64,000 bases of DNA, from positions 87,283-151,282 of the forward strand of contig NZ_JBHIKW010000010.1 of the NCBI RefSeq assembly GCF_042138895.1, read 5' to 3'. Each line of letters opens with the position of its first letter. The stretch's first letter is position 1. The notes below the pieces were generated by a model. It was not told the DNA's origin and made no database searches. It saw nothing but the letters and a program-made list of their open reading frames with translations. Of this stretch, positions 1 through 8,164 are shown one piece after another. Origin of the DNA: Cedecea selenatireducens. Its GTDB lineage: Bacteria > Pseudomonadota > Gammaproteobacteria > Enterobacterales > Enterobacteriaceae. The position numbers were made by a program, and so were the translations under genes.

Positions 1-641
1 AATTTAAATTGCCCTGCTAAATCAAAGTCCTGATAGCGATAACTTCCGGTCAGCCCAACGTATGGCACGCTGAATTTCTGGCTATAACCAATCCCTGGTT
101 TCCCGGCAGGGAATTCACCGACAAGCGCGCCGTTGAAATAATTGTATGAGCCGCCTCTGGCGGTCCAGCTGTATCGGGTTTCCTGGTAGCCGGTGACGAT
201 GCCGAGGTTATAAGCCGGTTCCTTTAACAGCCAGCCGGTCAGGTTAAGATCGAACTGATTGGCGTAATTCAGGCTGGTATCAGGGTGGGTGGATTTGTCG
301 CTCCAGCGGCTTTGGCCAGGCGTTTGCCAGTCATAGTCGGACATGTGTGAGCCGCGTGAGGCGAAGGTTGTCCAGCCGTTTGCGTTGAGAGTGATATAGC
401 GCTGAGCGTCCCAGCTAATACCGCCTTTAATAATAGGTGTATTTTTAATTTTCCATTTCAGTTCACTTAATTTACTGCCATCGTGTTGATTATAAACGAG
501 CTCTTTAGATTCTCCGTTTAGAACACCGGTGGAAATATTGGTGGTTACTGCGTCGGGTGAAAAATTAAAGCTGGTTGAAGCGAGCAGCGCCGGGCTAAAC
601 AGCAATGCGGCGGCCGCAGGCAGGTATTTTTGCTTGTGCAT
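1..641 (-). CDS. Omptin-family outer-membrane protease, N-terminal part (OmpT/Pla/PgtE-like)
   Basis: The 5' part of a gene that runs off the left edge; about 213 codons are visible. Translation from the ATG at 641 gives a Sec signal (MHKQKYLPAAAALLFSPALLA) followed by omptin sequence. Recognisable blocks are KELVYNQHDGSKLSELKWK, IIKGGISWD, GWTTFASRGSHMSDYDW, HPDTSLNYANQFDLNLTGWL and YVGLTGSYRYQDF. The Asp pair in SDYDW matches the catalytic Asp83/Asp85 of OmpT. The His/Asp half of the active site lies beyond the window. Omptins are beta-barrel surface proteases that cut at basic residues and need rough LPS. Family assignment is firm; which omptin it is cannot be said. Confidence 0.93.
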   Translation of the reverse strand, partial: MHKQKYLPAAAALLFSPALLASTSFNFSPDAVTTNISTGVLNGESKELVYNQHDGSKLSELKWKIKNTPIIKGGISWDAQRYITLNANGWTTFASRGSHMSDYDWQTPGQSRWSDKSTHPDTSLNYANQFDLNLTGWLLKEPAYNLGIVTGYQETRYSWTARGGSYNYFNGALVGEFPAGKPGIGYSQKFSVPYVGLTGSYRYQDFDLAGQFK

Positions 642-1049
642 GATGTATCGTTCTGTTTTCTATAACATTGGTTTGGTGTTGCAAAAAATAAACCTGTACG
701 GACAGGTTAAAGGCCGTAAAGGGTTATTGTTGCGCGATAAATTATGTTGTTGAAAATTATTATTAGGTTGTCTTGCCAGGCAAAACGAAACGTATTTTAT
801 GGACTGTTACTTGGCAGGGGAAAGATTATTTTCTACTGGTGAATATTTGAGCGGTGAATCGTTTGATTTTAAAGAGAATTAAAATTGTAGCTTTTTGTTA
901 CAAGGATATATCATAACTAGTCATATGTATTTATTGAGAAAATTTAACTTAAGTCAGGTTGGGTCGGTTTAAATATGTAAGCGGGCTAATGATTATTTGG
1001 CGATGGAAGCCCGGCCGTTCGTAGCATACTCATTTCACTCTCTTTTTGA
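642..1049. other. AT-rich intergenic region upstream of the omptin gene
   Basis: About 400 bases with no credible gene. The segment is AT-rich and must hold the omptin promoter on the minus strand. I see no clear PhoP box, terminator or repeat. The short plus-strand frame at 529-753 overlaps the omptin signal sequence and is not a gene. Confidence 0.5.
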
Positions 1050-1295
1050 CAATATGAGCACCATCAGCGGCAGGGCTTCGCTTTTGAATCTTTGCCTGCA
1101 GTGATTGAACCGTTGTTCACCCCCCTCAACAACCATCGCCTGCTGGCGACGGTTGATGCCAGGAACGAGACCGCAGCTGGCCTGCTGGAGAAGCTGGGTT
1201 TTCGTCGTGAAGCACACTTTCGCAAGAATATTTTCTTTAAAGACGAATGGGGGGATGAATATGCCTATGCGCTGTTACGCAGCGAATGGAAATAA
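1050..1295 (+). pseudogene. C-terminal remnant of a GNAT (RimJ/RimL-type) N-acetyltransferase
   Basis: The reading frame opens right after a TGA at 1047-1049 and has no plausible start. It encodes the end of a GNAT fold: RQGFAFESL (the acetyl-CoA binding region, normally Q/RGxGxA), then HRLLATVDARNETAAGLLEKLGFRREAHFRKN, then FFKDEWGDEYAYALL. These are typical of the last third of RimJ/RimL-like acetyltransferases of about 170-190 aa. The N-terminal two thirds are absent, so this is a truncated, probably dead gene. An internal TTG or ATG could still start a roughly 67-aa peptide, but it could not form the whole fold. Confidence 0.75.
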
Positions 1296-1607
1296 CGGGC
1301 TGCTTGCTTAGCGGGCCATTATTATTTTGTGACTTAACGTCGTGGTATAGCTGCAAAATTCAGTCAGAGGCGCGAAATATTCACTGGCCGTTACTTTATG
1401 ATTTTGTGCGTTTTAATTTGGCGCCCAATGCGGCGTTTAGGTTTTGTTTAACCTTTAATTTACAGTATTACTATACTGGCTTCACTTCCCTTCAGGTATG
1501 AATTCACCGTCTTCCGGCGGCGTTATTCTACTCGTTTATCTAAAATAAAATGTTCCGGAAATTCATCTGTTAAATATATTGTCCGGATAATTGGCAAGGA
1601 CATTGAT
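1296..1607. promoter_or_regulatory. Intergenic region with a possible promoter for kdoO
   Basis: About 310 bases without a gene. A TATACT hexamer at roughly 1471-1476 is preceded, about 18 bases upstream, by TTAACC and could be a weak sigma70 promoter. A long leader before the ATG at 1608 would follow. No riboswitch, terminator or known operator was recognised. Confidence 0.3.
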
Positions 1608-2501
1608 ATGTCAGATTTAAACATCTCTCTTGATACCGCGACCCTGACGCATCCGCTTTCTCAGTGGGGAAACACAGCCGCAGAATCCGTTGTTAGCGAC
1701 CTGGAGCAGGGCAAAGTTATCTTTCTGCCGCAGCTGGCGTTCACGCTCACCGAACAGGAAAAGGTGCTGCTGAACCCGGCGGTGGTTGATCCGAAACGTA
1801 AGAACATCAGCTATCAGCCGCTGAAAGATAAGCTGACTGGCGTTGCGCTAGCAGAGCAGGAGCCACAAGTTCATGCGCTCCTGAAGCGCCATTACGAATC
1901 CTGTCGGCAGCTTATTGCCAGCCTTCTGCCGGAGTATCAGCAGGTGCTGCACACGCCGACCAATAGCCTGCGCCTGCACCCGGTTAAGCAGTGGACGCAG
2001 AACACCTCCTGGCGAAAGGACGACAGCCGCCTGCACGTGGACGCCTTCCCGTCCCGCCCTAACTACGGCGAGCGCATTCTGCGTATCTTCACCAACATTA
2101 ATCCGGGCGAAGAAAGCCGTAGCTGGCGCGTGGGCGAAGCCTTCCCGACGCTGGCCGAGCGTTTCCTGCCGCGTTTAAAAAGCTATTCCCCGGTGAGCAG
2201 CTGGCTGCAAAACGCCGTTGGCATTACTAAAAGTCGCCGCAGCCATTACGACCACCTGATGCTGCAGATGCACGACGCCATGAAGGCCGATGCGGATTAT
2301 CAGAAGCAGGGGCCGCAGGTCGCCATCGACTTCCCGCCGGGCAGCAGCTGGATCTGTTTCTCCGACCAGACGCCTCACGCCGCAATGGGCGGGCAGTTTA
2401 TGCTGGAACAGACGTTCTTGCTGCCGGTGGATGCGATGCAAAACCCGCAGCTGTCACCGCTGAAGGTATTGGAAGGGTTGCTGCGTAAACCGCTGGTTTA
2501 G
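1608..2501 (+). CDS. kdoO: Kdo 3-hydroxylase (Fe(II)/2-oxoglutarate-type dioxygenase acting on LPS inner core)
   Basis: A 297-aa protein of the Kdo hydroxylase family (KdoO), which converts the outer Kdo of Kdo2-lipid A to D-glycero-D-talo-oct-2-ulosonic acid in some Burkholderia, Yersinia and enterobacteria. The visible iron-binding pattern is HxD in RLHVDAFPSRPNYGERILR (His143, Asp145) and a distal His in SDQTPHAAMGGQF (His257). The start has an AAGGA-like site nine bases upstream. The protein has no signal peptide, consistent with a cytoplasmic enzyme acting on the lipid A precursor. The gene stands alone and is followed at once by a terminator. The family call is from recognised sequence pattern; activity is inferred. 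Confidence 0.85.
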   Translation: MSDLNISLDTATLTHPLSQWGNTAAESVVSDLEQGKVIFLPQLAFTLTEQEKVLLNPAVVDPKRKNISYQPLKDKLTGVALAEQEPQVHALLKRHYESCRQLIASLLPEYQQVLHTPTNSLRLHPVKQWTQNTSWRKDDSRLHVDAFPSRPNYGERILRIFTNINPGEESRSWRVGEAFPTLAERFLPRLKSYSPVSSWLQNAVGITKSRRSHYDHLMLQMHDAMKADADYQKQGPQVAIDFPPGSSWICFSDQTPHAAMGGQFMLEQTFLLPVDAMQNPQLSPLKVLEGLLRKPLV

Positions 2502-2516
2502 TCATAATGACCGCGT

Positions 2517-2542
2517 GTAAAAAGCCGCTTGGGCGGCTTTTT
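2517..2542 (+). terminator. Rho-independent terminator of kdoO
   Basis: AAAAGCCGC TTG GGCGGCTTTTTT forms a GC-rich stem with a short loop followed by six T, sixteen bases after the kdoO stop. Confidence 0.9.
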
Positions 2543-2805
2543 TATTGGCATCATCCGTACGCCGGACAAGCACTGTCTGCGTTGACAAAAAGAATGGGTC
2601 AAAATAGCAATAGATATACCGTCACAGGCAATAGATTCGCTTCGAAAAAAGATGGCATTAGCGTTCGCGGTAAAATTTAAATAGGAATTACCTGTAAGTG
2701 ACATGGCTCATTACTACCATTGATATTTATCAATACTCTACCGCAAATGATCGGTGAGACATCATCTGTGAAATAGCTTTTATGCTTTTTTAAATGAATT
2801 ATTTG

Positions 2806-3057
2806 TTAAGTCCGGCGATTGTTTTGCATCCAGACAAATTTTTTCATTTTTGATTTTGAGCACTGAATCATGCCTTTTTCTTCTAACTTCAGTAACCAGT
2901 TTCTGGCTATGTATATTGAAACATTGCAATTATTGGAGATCTCTCTTGTCGTGACCTCGCCATTATTAACAATTGTGTCATAAATTTCTTTCATCAGTTT
3001 TACAGAGCAAGGGCGACTGATATGCTCGTCCGTTTCGGTACTACGGAATCTTTCCAT
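2806..3057 (-). CDS. PapI/FaeA-like small winged-helix fimbrial regulator
   Basis: An 83-aa protein with a short N-terminal extension and then a winged helix-turn-helix at residues 22-78: LMKEIYDTIVNNGEVTTREI, then VSIYIARNWLLKLEEKGMIQ. The layout matches PapI, FaeA and related proteins of about 70-80 aa. These are co-regulators that act with Lrp and Dam methylation at fimbrial promoters and set phase variation. Here the gene lies at the far end of a fimbrial/Ig-like gene island, about 420 bases downstream of the last Ig-like gene and 16 kb from the major pilin promoter. That separation is unusual, because papI normally sits next to and divergent from papBA. Its partner promoter is unknown. 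A generic MarR- or DeoR-like winged helix is the alternative. Confidence 0.7.
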   Translation of the reverse strand: MERFRSTETDEHISRPCSVKLMKEIYDTIVNNGEVTTREISNNCNVSIYIARNWLLKLEEKGMIQCSKSKMKKFVWMQNNRRT

Positions 3058-3269
3058 CTGAGTGAACCTGTCTTAAAGTACAGGGTGATTTTATCACAAG
3101 ATACTATATGTGAAATTATAATTATAAGTACTGCGTAATATTTTCTGTTTTTATATCAGACCTAAATTTATGGTGATAAAATATTCGGTTGTGCCCACGG
3201 TTTTATTAACTCTTTTATAGGATTGTTGGTACATATCTGAAACGCAGTTAACATTCATGAAAAATAGAG

Positions 3270-3470
3270 TCAGATTATTCCGTAAGGTGGCGTTTGCAAG
3301 AGGGTGTAGGTCAGTAACGGCAACGTATCAACATTGAAAGTAAATACTTTACTGCCTGGAGCGGCATCTGGCTGGCGTAAGCTTTCGAGAGACGATGTAT
3401 AATCCGTAAAAGAATAACTCTGAAATCTATTATTCCAGAGTAATATAATTGATAAGCTACAATGTGGCAT
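3270..3470 (-). pseudogene. Decayed 3' end of an Ig-like (Big-1) surface protein gene
   Basis: This frame encodes a tail ending in LPLLTYTLLQ, like the SSLTYTLIIIDLG ending of the 534-aa Ig-like protein at 4816-6420. At DNA level the 15 bases at 3301-3315 (AGGGTGTAGGTCAGT on the plus strand) are identical to 4844-4858 at the 3' end of that gene. The frame lacks a convincing start and sits directly behind the 96-aa gene, separated by a run of eight T on the coding strand. The simplest reading is that 3270-3767 was once one gene with an Ig domain and the C-terminal domain, and has since decayed by frameshift and internal deletion. Confidence 0.45.
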
Positions 3471-3476
3471 ACGAGG

Positions 3477-3767
3477 TTAAAAAAAATTAACGATTGCATA
3501 CTGAAAGTTGAGTTCGCCCCGGTCGTAGTAAAACGCTTTAATGCTTACATCCTCCTGGGTCTCACTTGCAAGATAAACTCTTGCGATACCCTGTTCATCG
3601 GTAACCCGTGTTGTATGCGATAGTCTGGCGTGTCCATTGCACAGGAACGACAGCGTTAACCCACCCACCGGCGTATCGCCCTCTTTTACGCAAAAATCGA
3701 TGCAGTTTATTTCATGAGTGCCGACACTGGCTCTTTCCTGAATGGGTGTGTAGCCGATGGATTGCAT
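3477..3767 (-). CDS. Short single Ig-like (Big-1-type) domain protein, probably truncated
   Basis: A 96-aa protein with a good ribosome site (GAGG nine bases before the ATG at 3767). It reads as a single bacterial Ig-like domain: EINCIDFCVKEGDTPVGGLT, then DEQGIARVYLAS, then EDVSIKAFYYDRG. It is similar to the first domain of the larger proteins upstream. No signal peptide is visible. It ends at a TAA inside a stretch of eight T (coding strand), where a slip would open a longer frame. It may therefore be the front half of a broken gene. Confidence 0.65.
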   Translation of the reverse strand: MQSIGYTPIQERASVGTHEINCIDFCVKEGDTPVGGLTLSFLCNGHARLSHTTRVTDEQGIARVYLASETQEDVSIKAFYYDRGELNFQYAIVNFF

Positions 3768-3801
3768 GTTTCATTACCTCATTTCTAGGGGCTTAGAAAA
3801 A

Positions 3802-4722
3802 TTAAGCCGCTGTTACAAAATGCACTTTTGTTCTGGAAACAATATTGTCGTCGTCGGTGTATGCGCTGACGATAACAGGCTCTGCGACAGTGTTGTAAAC
3901 ATATAACGTAGCGGTACCTGAATCATCGGTAGTCAGGGTCCGTCTGGAGGGGTAGGCAGTGACGCTTTGCAAAACAATCGAGATCTCTTTTTTTTCATTT
4001 ACATTATGAGCACTCTTTTTCGTCAGGATATAGAGTATCTCGCAGTAAGCTTTACCATCAGCATCCACCTTATCTCCGATGATATGGCTGGTTAAGGCAT
4101 TAAGCTCATCTGCTTTAGAAAATGAAATTCCGTTGACGATGAGCATGTCTTTCTCACCATAGATCTCGACGGAGATAAAGAAATCACCCTCAGATCGGGC
4201 TGTACAGCTGACCACTGCCTTACCTTCGGCATCCGTTAACAGAAATCTGTCTGCCAGCGTCAAATTCGTGCTCGGCAAAAACTGCAGCAATTTCTCCCGA
4301 ACCGGATTTCCGAGTGAATCCAAAACTTTAATGGATACCTTGTTTTGGCTGATGCCATCCGCGGCGGCGTTGTTTTCGATCAGAGTACTTTCTAAGTGAT
4401 AAGAAGCTTCGACGTTGCTGAATACCAGGGTGTCAACAGCGCCCTGAAAAAGGCCATCAATGGCCGGAGAGGCGGAGATCATTACTTTCTCTGCCTCGGT
4501 ATTGGTCACATTCAGGACAAAATTACCGCCTGCATCCGTCTGGCCAAACGCTGAAGATAATGCCGCGTGACCCGCTGAACTGACCGCTGAGAATTTAAGA
4601 TACTCATCGGCGTAAGGCACACCGTTTCTCGTCAAATGATAAATAATAGTGTTTTCTTTTTTGCCATCCGCGACCGCATTGTTGTCCTGAACGGTCGACT
4701 TAAGAATGATGATATCGTCCAT
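3802..4722 (-). CDS. Three-domain Ig-like (Big-1) repeat protein, no signal peptide
   Basis: A 306-aa protein made of three invasin/intimin-like Ig (Big-1) domains, at about 5-105, 106-207 and 210-304. Each carries the family pattern NNAxADGxxxN near its start and TDxxGxxxxxV near its middle. It aligns with domains 2-4 of the 531-aa protein at 6485-8080 (compare DSLGNPVREKLLQF with DSLGSPVPQKLLQF) but lacks the first domain and the shared C-terminal domain. The start ATG follows an AGGA site. There is no Sec signal, lipobox or barrel, so how it would reach the surface is unknown. A strong terminator-like hairpin lies just upstream, so it may be expressed less than its neighbours. Confidence 0.8.
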   Translation of the reverse strand: MDDIIILKSTVQDNNAVADGKKENTIIYHLTRNGVPYADEYLKFSAVSSAGHAALSSAFGQTDAGGNFVLNVTNTEAEKVMISASPAIDGLFQGAVDTLVFSNVEASYHLESTLIENNAAADGISQNKVSIKVLDSLGNPVREKLLQFLPSTNLTLADRFLLTDAEGKAVVSCTARSEGDFFISVEIYGEKDMLIVNGISFSKADELNALTSHIIGDKVDADGKAYCEILYILTKKSAHNVNEKKEISIVLQSVTAYPSRRTLTTDDSGTATLYVYNTVAEPVIVSAYTDDDNIVSRTKVHFVTAA

Positions 4723-4766
4723 CTTAAAGTCCTGTATTTTCGCTATTGGGAACCGATAATGAGTTT

Positions 4767-4799
4767 TAAAAAGGCCACGGCGGGTTTTAAGCCGCGGCC
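4767..4799 (-). terminator. Terminator/attenuator hairpin between two Ig-like genes
   Basis: On the minus strand GGCCGCGGC and GCCGTGGCC pair around a nine-base loop and are followed by TTTTTAAAAC. It lies 17 bases after the stop of the 534-aa gene and before the 306-aa gene, so it probably cuts transcription between them. Confidence 0.8.
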
Positions 4800-4815
4800 T
4801 CGCTCTCGAGAAAAA

Positions 4816-6420
4816 TTAATTAACGCCTAAATCAATAATGATCAGGGTGTAGGTCAGTGAAGAATAATCCCCAATCTGATAGTAAACATTTGTCGCGGTA
4901 TCAACCCCGCCGTGGGTACATTTTGCAATAGCACCGTCGTAGTTAAAGTCATTAAACTTCGCATAGTGCGGGTCAGAAATAATCTGGCACGACTGCGATG
5001 TTTTGATGATGTTATAACCGTCCTGGCACATCTGTTTTTTAACATCGCCCGCTTCTTTGGTGCTGAGCATAAATTGATAAGAGTGGCCGGTAATAAAGTC
5101 ATACTGACTGCTGGTAAACATATCAAGGCTGCAGAAAGTGTCACTGGTGATCGTGCCAGAGGTGACCGAAACAGGTTTTCTGAAGTTAACGACGGTTTCC
5201 TCGCTGATATCCTCAATATCTGTTGTGGCTGTTACTGTTACGCTTTCAGCGACGGAGTTGTAGATTTTTAACGAGGCAAGCCCATTTGAATCTGTGATCA
5301 GTTTGTTTTCCGAGACAGTGACATTGCCGCTGTTCACTTTAATATAAATATTATGCCCTTCAGCGGCATCCAGAGAGTTGGCTTTGGTCAGGCTGTACTG
5401 AATCTGGCAATAATCACCTTTCCCCTCAGTGGCCTCGGCATTATCTCTGACGACAATACCGATTAAATCCTTAATATATTCCGGTTTTGCAAAAGAGATT
5501 CCTTCAACAATACAGTTGGTATCACTGTTTGGGTAGAGCAGTGCTTCGATACTGTAATCGCCCGCCGGCACGAGGGCGGTACAGGAGACGGTGACTTCAC
5601 CGTTTAAATCTGTCTCATGGTACTGGCCGTCAGGCAGAGAAAGATTATGGCTTGCAATGCAGTTTAGTACCTTATGCATTGCCGGTGCGCCCGTTTTGGT
5701 GTCCGTGACCTTAAACAGCACGGCATTGGTGCTGGTACCATCGGCGGAGGCGTTATTCGACACAATAGAGCCGACGATAGTATAAGGAGAAACAACGGCT
5801 TCGAAGATGAGTTCAACCGGTTTGGCTTTTACGCCAATTAATACCGCCTCTGCTTCAACGGTCACCGTCTCTGCAAATGCGTTGGTAATATTGATAGATG
5901 CAGTGCCGAAGTCATCGGTCATGATGGTGGTTGGATCCGCCGTTGCACTGCCCGAGACGTTAACAAAAATGTACTGTCCGGCAACCGGGGCGGTGCCGTT
6001 TTTCAGAGAATAGACAACGACGATTTTATCCAGCCCATCAGCAGCGGCCGTGTTATCACCCAGCACGGTTGCCGTTAATGTTTCCTGCCCTTCCACAGCC
6101 TCTTCAAACACGCTTTCGATTTGGGTGGAAATAAAATCACCGTGGTAGCAAACGGCTTTAACCAGAATATGGCCCGCGACTTCACTTTTTAACTCGACGT
6201 TACAAATTCCGGCCTCATTCGTGATGGCTGAAATATCTTGTCTGCCGTTTGAAAATGTCGCGCCTTCAGCGGTAACAATAAAGTTTACAGAAATACCAGG
6301 GACTGGCGTTGCGTCATCGCGCAGCGTGGCGGTAATTGTATTGGTGTCGACATTATTAGCCGTTGCGACATCATTTGAATGAATATAAAAATTAGTAGCA
6401 CGAACGTTAATTTCGCTCAT
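4816..6420 (-). CDS. Four-domain Ig-like (Big-1) repeat protein with a unique C-terminal domain
   Basis: 534 aa from the ATG at 6420, which has GGAG eight bases upstream. An upstream ATG at 6471 lies within a hairpin and is not preferred. Four Big-1 Ig-like domains cover about 1-420. A roughly 110-residue C-terminal domain follows with YDFITGHSYQFML, paired Cys, DPHYAKF, CTHGGV and a SLTYTLII ending. The same domain closes the protein at 6485-8080. No signal peptide or membrane segment is visible. Big-1 domains form rigid rods in invasin/intimin-type adhesins, but the beta-barrel or LysM parts of those proteins are absent here. An adhesive or stalk role is inferred only from domain type and the fimbrial context. 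Confidence 0.82.
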   Translation of the reverse strand: MSEINVRATNFYIHSNDVATANNVDTNTITATLRDDATPVPGISVNFIVTAEGATFSNGRQDISAITNEAGICNVELKSEVAGHILVKAVCYHGDFISTQIESVFEEAVEGQETLTATVLGDNTAAADGLDKIVVVYSLKNGTAPVAGQYIFVNVSGSATADPTTIMTDDFGTASINITNAFAETVTVEAEAVLIGVKAKPVELIFEAVVSPYTIVGSIVSNNASADGTSTNAVLFKVTDTKTGAPAMHKVLNCIASHNLSLPDGQYHETDLNGEVTVSCTALVPAGDYSIEALLYPNSDTNCIVEGISFAKPEYIKDLIGIVVRDNAEATEGKGDYCQIQYSLTKANSLDAAEGHNIYIKVNSGNVTVSENKLITDSNGLASLKIYNSVAESVTVTATTDIEDISEETVVNFRKPVSVTSGTITSDTFCSLDMFTSSQYDFITGHSYQFMLSTKEAGDVKKQMCQDGYNIIKTSQSCQIISDPHYAKFNDFNYDGAIAKCTHGGVDTATNVYYQIGDYSSLTYTLIIIDLGVN

Positions 6421-6440
6421 TACCCGATCTCCAAATAATA

Positions 6441-6471
6441 AAATCAAAATACATGCCGGACTAGCCGGCAT
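6441..6471 (-). terminator. Intergenic stem-loop between Ig-like genes
   Basis: ATGCCGG (6453-6459) and CCGGCAT (6465-6471) form a 7-bp perfect stem with a five-base loop. On the minus strand a T-rich stretch (TATTTTGATTTTATT) follows. It lies between the 531-aa and 534-aa genes and may act as an attenuator or mRNA end. Confidence 0.6.
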
Positions 6472-6484
6472 GTGGATAGCGTGG

Positions 6485-8080
6485 TTAAATTTCCCACTCG
6501 TTGATGGTTAGGCTGTAGTTATGACCGCCGGAATAATTATTATAATTTCGGAAGTAAGCCGTAGTACCTCCACGAACACAATAGAAAGTATTGTCACCGC
6601 TGAAATAGTGTGGTGAAGAGAACCCAGCCCCCATTGTAGGTTGGGTATTTGAATAATAAATACAGCTACTGCCATTGAATATATATTGATTGCTACAGCT
6701 GTTCTGAGACGCGGTTGTTACAAGGATAAACTGATACATCCGTCCAGGAGTGAAGTAGTAGCTGTCGGCAGGTATCAGTTCATGAATACCGTAACTACTG
6801 CTGCCGTGGTAACCGCTGAAGGTGACGCTATTTGGTTGACCTGGCTCGTCAGGGCCAAAGGTCACCGAAGTTCGGGTATTAATATTCTGATCTTTGGTAT
6901 AAGCGCTGACCACGACTTCTTCTGCTTTGGTATTAAAAATCTTCACGGTGGCAATACCGGCGTAATCCGTGGTTAAGGTGCGGGCAGAGGCGTAAGCGGT
7001 CACGCTATTGAGCTCGATATCAATTTCCTGATTGGCGACAACATCCTGTGTTTTTTTGGTCAGGCGATACTGAATCTCGCAGGCGTCTTCCCCATCGGCG
7101 GTGGCATTATTTTTCAGTATTACGCTGGTTAACGCATCCAGTTGATCGGCCTTAACAAAGGTGATGTTGGCCACACGGTGCTCAACGTGTTCATCGTAAA
7201 CTACAGCGGTTAAGCTGTAGACGCCTTCGATCAGGCTGGTGCAGCTGAGCGTCACGCTGCCGTTAGCATCGGTTTCAATGATGGAATCACGCAGGGATAA
7301 GTTGGTGCTTGGGATAAACTGCAGCAGCTTCTGTGGTACCGGGCTTCCAAGCGAATCTTTGAGCATGAATAAAATTTTATTCTCGCTCACACCGTCGGCC
7401 TGGGAACCATTGACCATGATCATCGAATCAAGCACGTATGTCGTGTCAACTTCAACGAAAGTGACTTGTGAAGCGACGGAAGGAAAACTGTCGGTTGCAG
7501 ATTTCGCGGTCACCAGCGCCGATTCCGGAGTGGTATCCGTCACATCCAGAATAAAGCCGCCGTTGCTGTCTGTTTCACCAAAGGCAGTGGATAATTTTGC
7601 ATTACCGGAAGTACTGATGACCGAGAAAGTAAGGAATTGATTGGGAACAGGTGCTGAGCCCTGCACTAGATGATAAACAATGCGGTTTGCTGTTTTACCG
7701 TCAGCCAGAGCGTTATTAGACTGAACCGTTGCGGTGAGTACCATGGTATCCACCTGGGTACCAAATTCACTTTCTACTTCTGCCATTTGAATTTCCTCTT
7801 CTACGGAACAAGTTCCCGAAACTTTAATTTTGCCTGCAACCTGGCTGTGCAGTTGCACCGTGCATTTTCCCAGGGCATCCGTTGTGGCCGTTATGGCCTT
7901 AGCATTGTTGCTAAATAATGCTCCCGGCTCTGTTACGCTAAATAAAATACTAATACCATATTGATGGTCTCCATCAGCAATTAGCGTTGCCGTAATATCA
8001 TTGGTGTCAATGTCATTGGCAGCCGCACCTGTTGTGGAGGTTAAGGTGAAATTCACCACGGCAAATTTATCATTGGCCAT
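6485..8080 (-). CDS. Four-domain Ig-like (Big-1) repeat protein with the shared C-terminal domain
   Basis: 531 aa from the ATG at 8080 (AGGAG eight bases upstream); the frame extends to 8104 but lacks a better start. Domains 1-4 are Big-1 type at about 8-105, 113-212, 215-310 and 315-415. NNALADGKTAN and NNATADGEDA mark domain starts. A C-terminal domain (about 420-531) is rich in Tyr, Ser and Asn with motifs YQFILVTT, SSPHYF, CVRGG and HNYSLTI, matching the neighbour at 4816-6420. No signal peptide. It is a tandem paralogue of that gene, so the array grew by duplication. Function unknown; adhesin-like stalk is the best guess. Confidence 0.82.
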   Translation of the reverse strand: MANDKFAVVNFTLTSTTGAAANDIDTNDITATLIADGDHQYGISILFSVTEPGALFSNNAKAITATTDALGKCTVQLHSQVAGKIKVSGTCSVEEEIQMAEVESEFGTQVDTMVLTATVQSNNALADGKTANRIVYHLVQGSAPVPNQFLTFSVISTSGNAKLSTAFGETDSNGGFILDVTDTTPESALVTAKSATDSFPSVASQVTFVEVDTTYVLDSMIMVNGSQADGVSENKILFMLKDSLGSPVPQKLLQFIPSTNLSLRDSIIETDANGSVTLSCTSLIEGVYSLTAVVYDEHVEHRVANITFVKADQLDALTSVILKNNATADGEDACEIQYRLTKKTQDVVANQEIDIELNSVTAYASARTLTTDYAGIATVKIFNTKAEEVVVSAYTKDQNINTRTSVTFGPDEPGQPNSVTFSGYHGSSSYGIHELIPADSYYFTPGRMYQFILVTTASQNSCSNQYIFNGSSCIYYSNTQPTMGAGFSSPHYFSGDNTFYCVRGGTTAYFRNYNNYSGGHNYSLTINEWEI

Positions 8081-8164
8081 GCGTTGGCTCCTGATTAATA
8101 TCAATAGGTGATCGTATTCAGTACACGCTTATCTCTGAATAAACGTATTCATGAATAATTTAAA

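Noticed and set aside
529..753. 74-codon plus-strand frame
   Set aside because: Overlaps the omptin signal region on the other strand and has no family similarity or ribosome site.
6421..6471. Upstream start (ATG 6471) giving the 534-aa Ig-like protein a hydrophobic N-terminus
   Set aside because: The extra codons lie in an intergenic hairpin and the 18-residue extension (ACILILLFGDR) lacks a basic start and cleavage site; the ATG at 6420 has a proper GGAG site.
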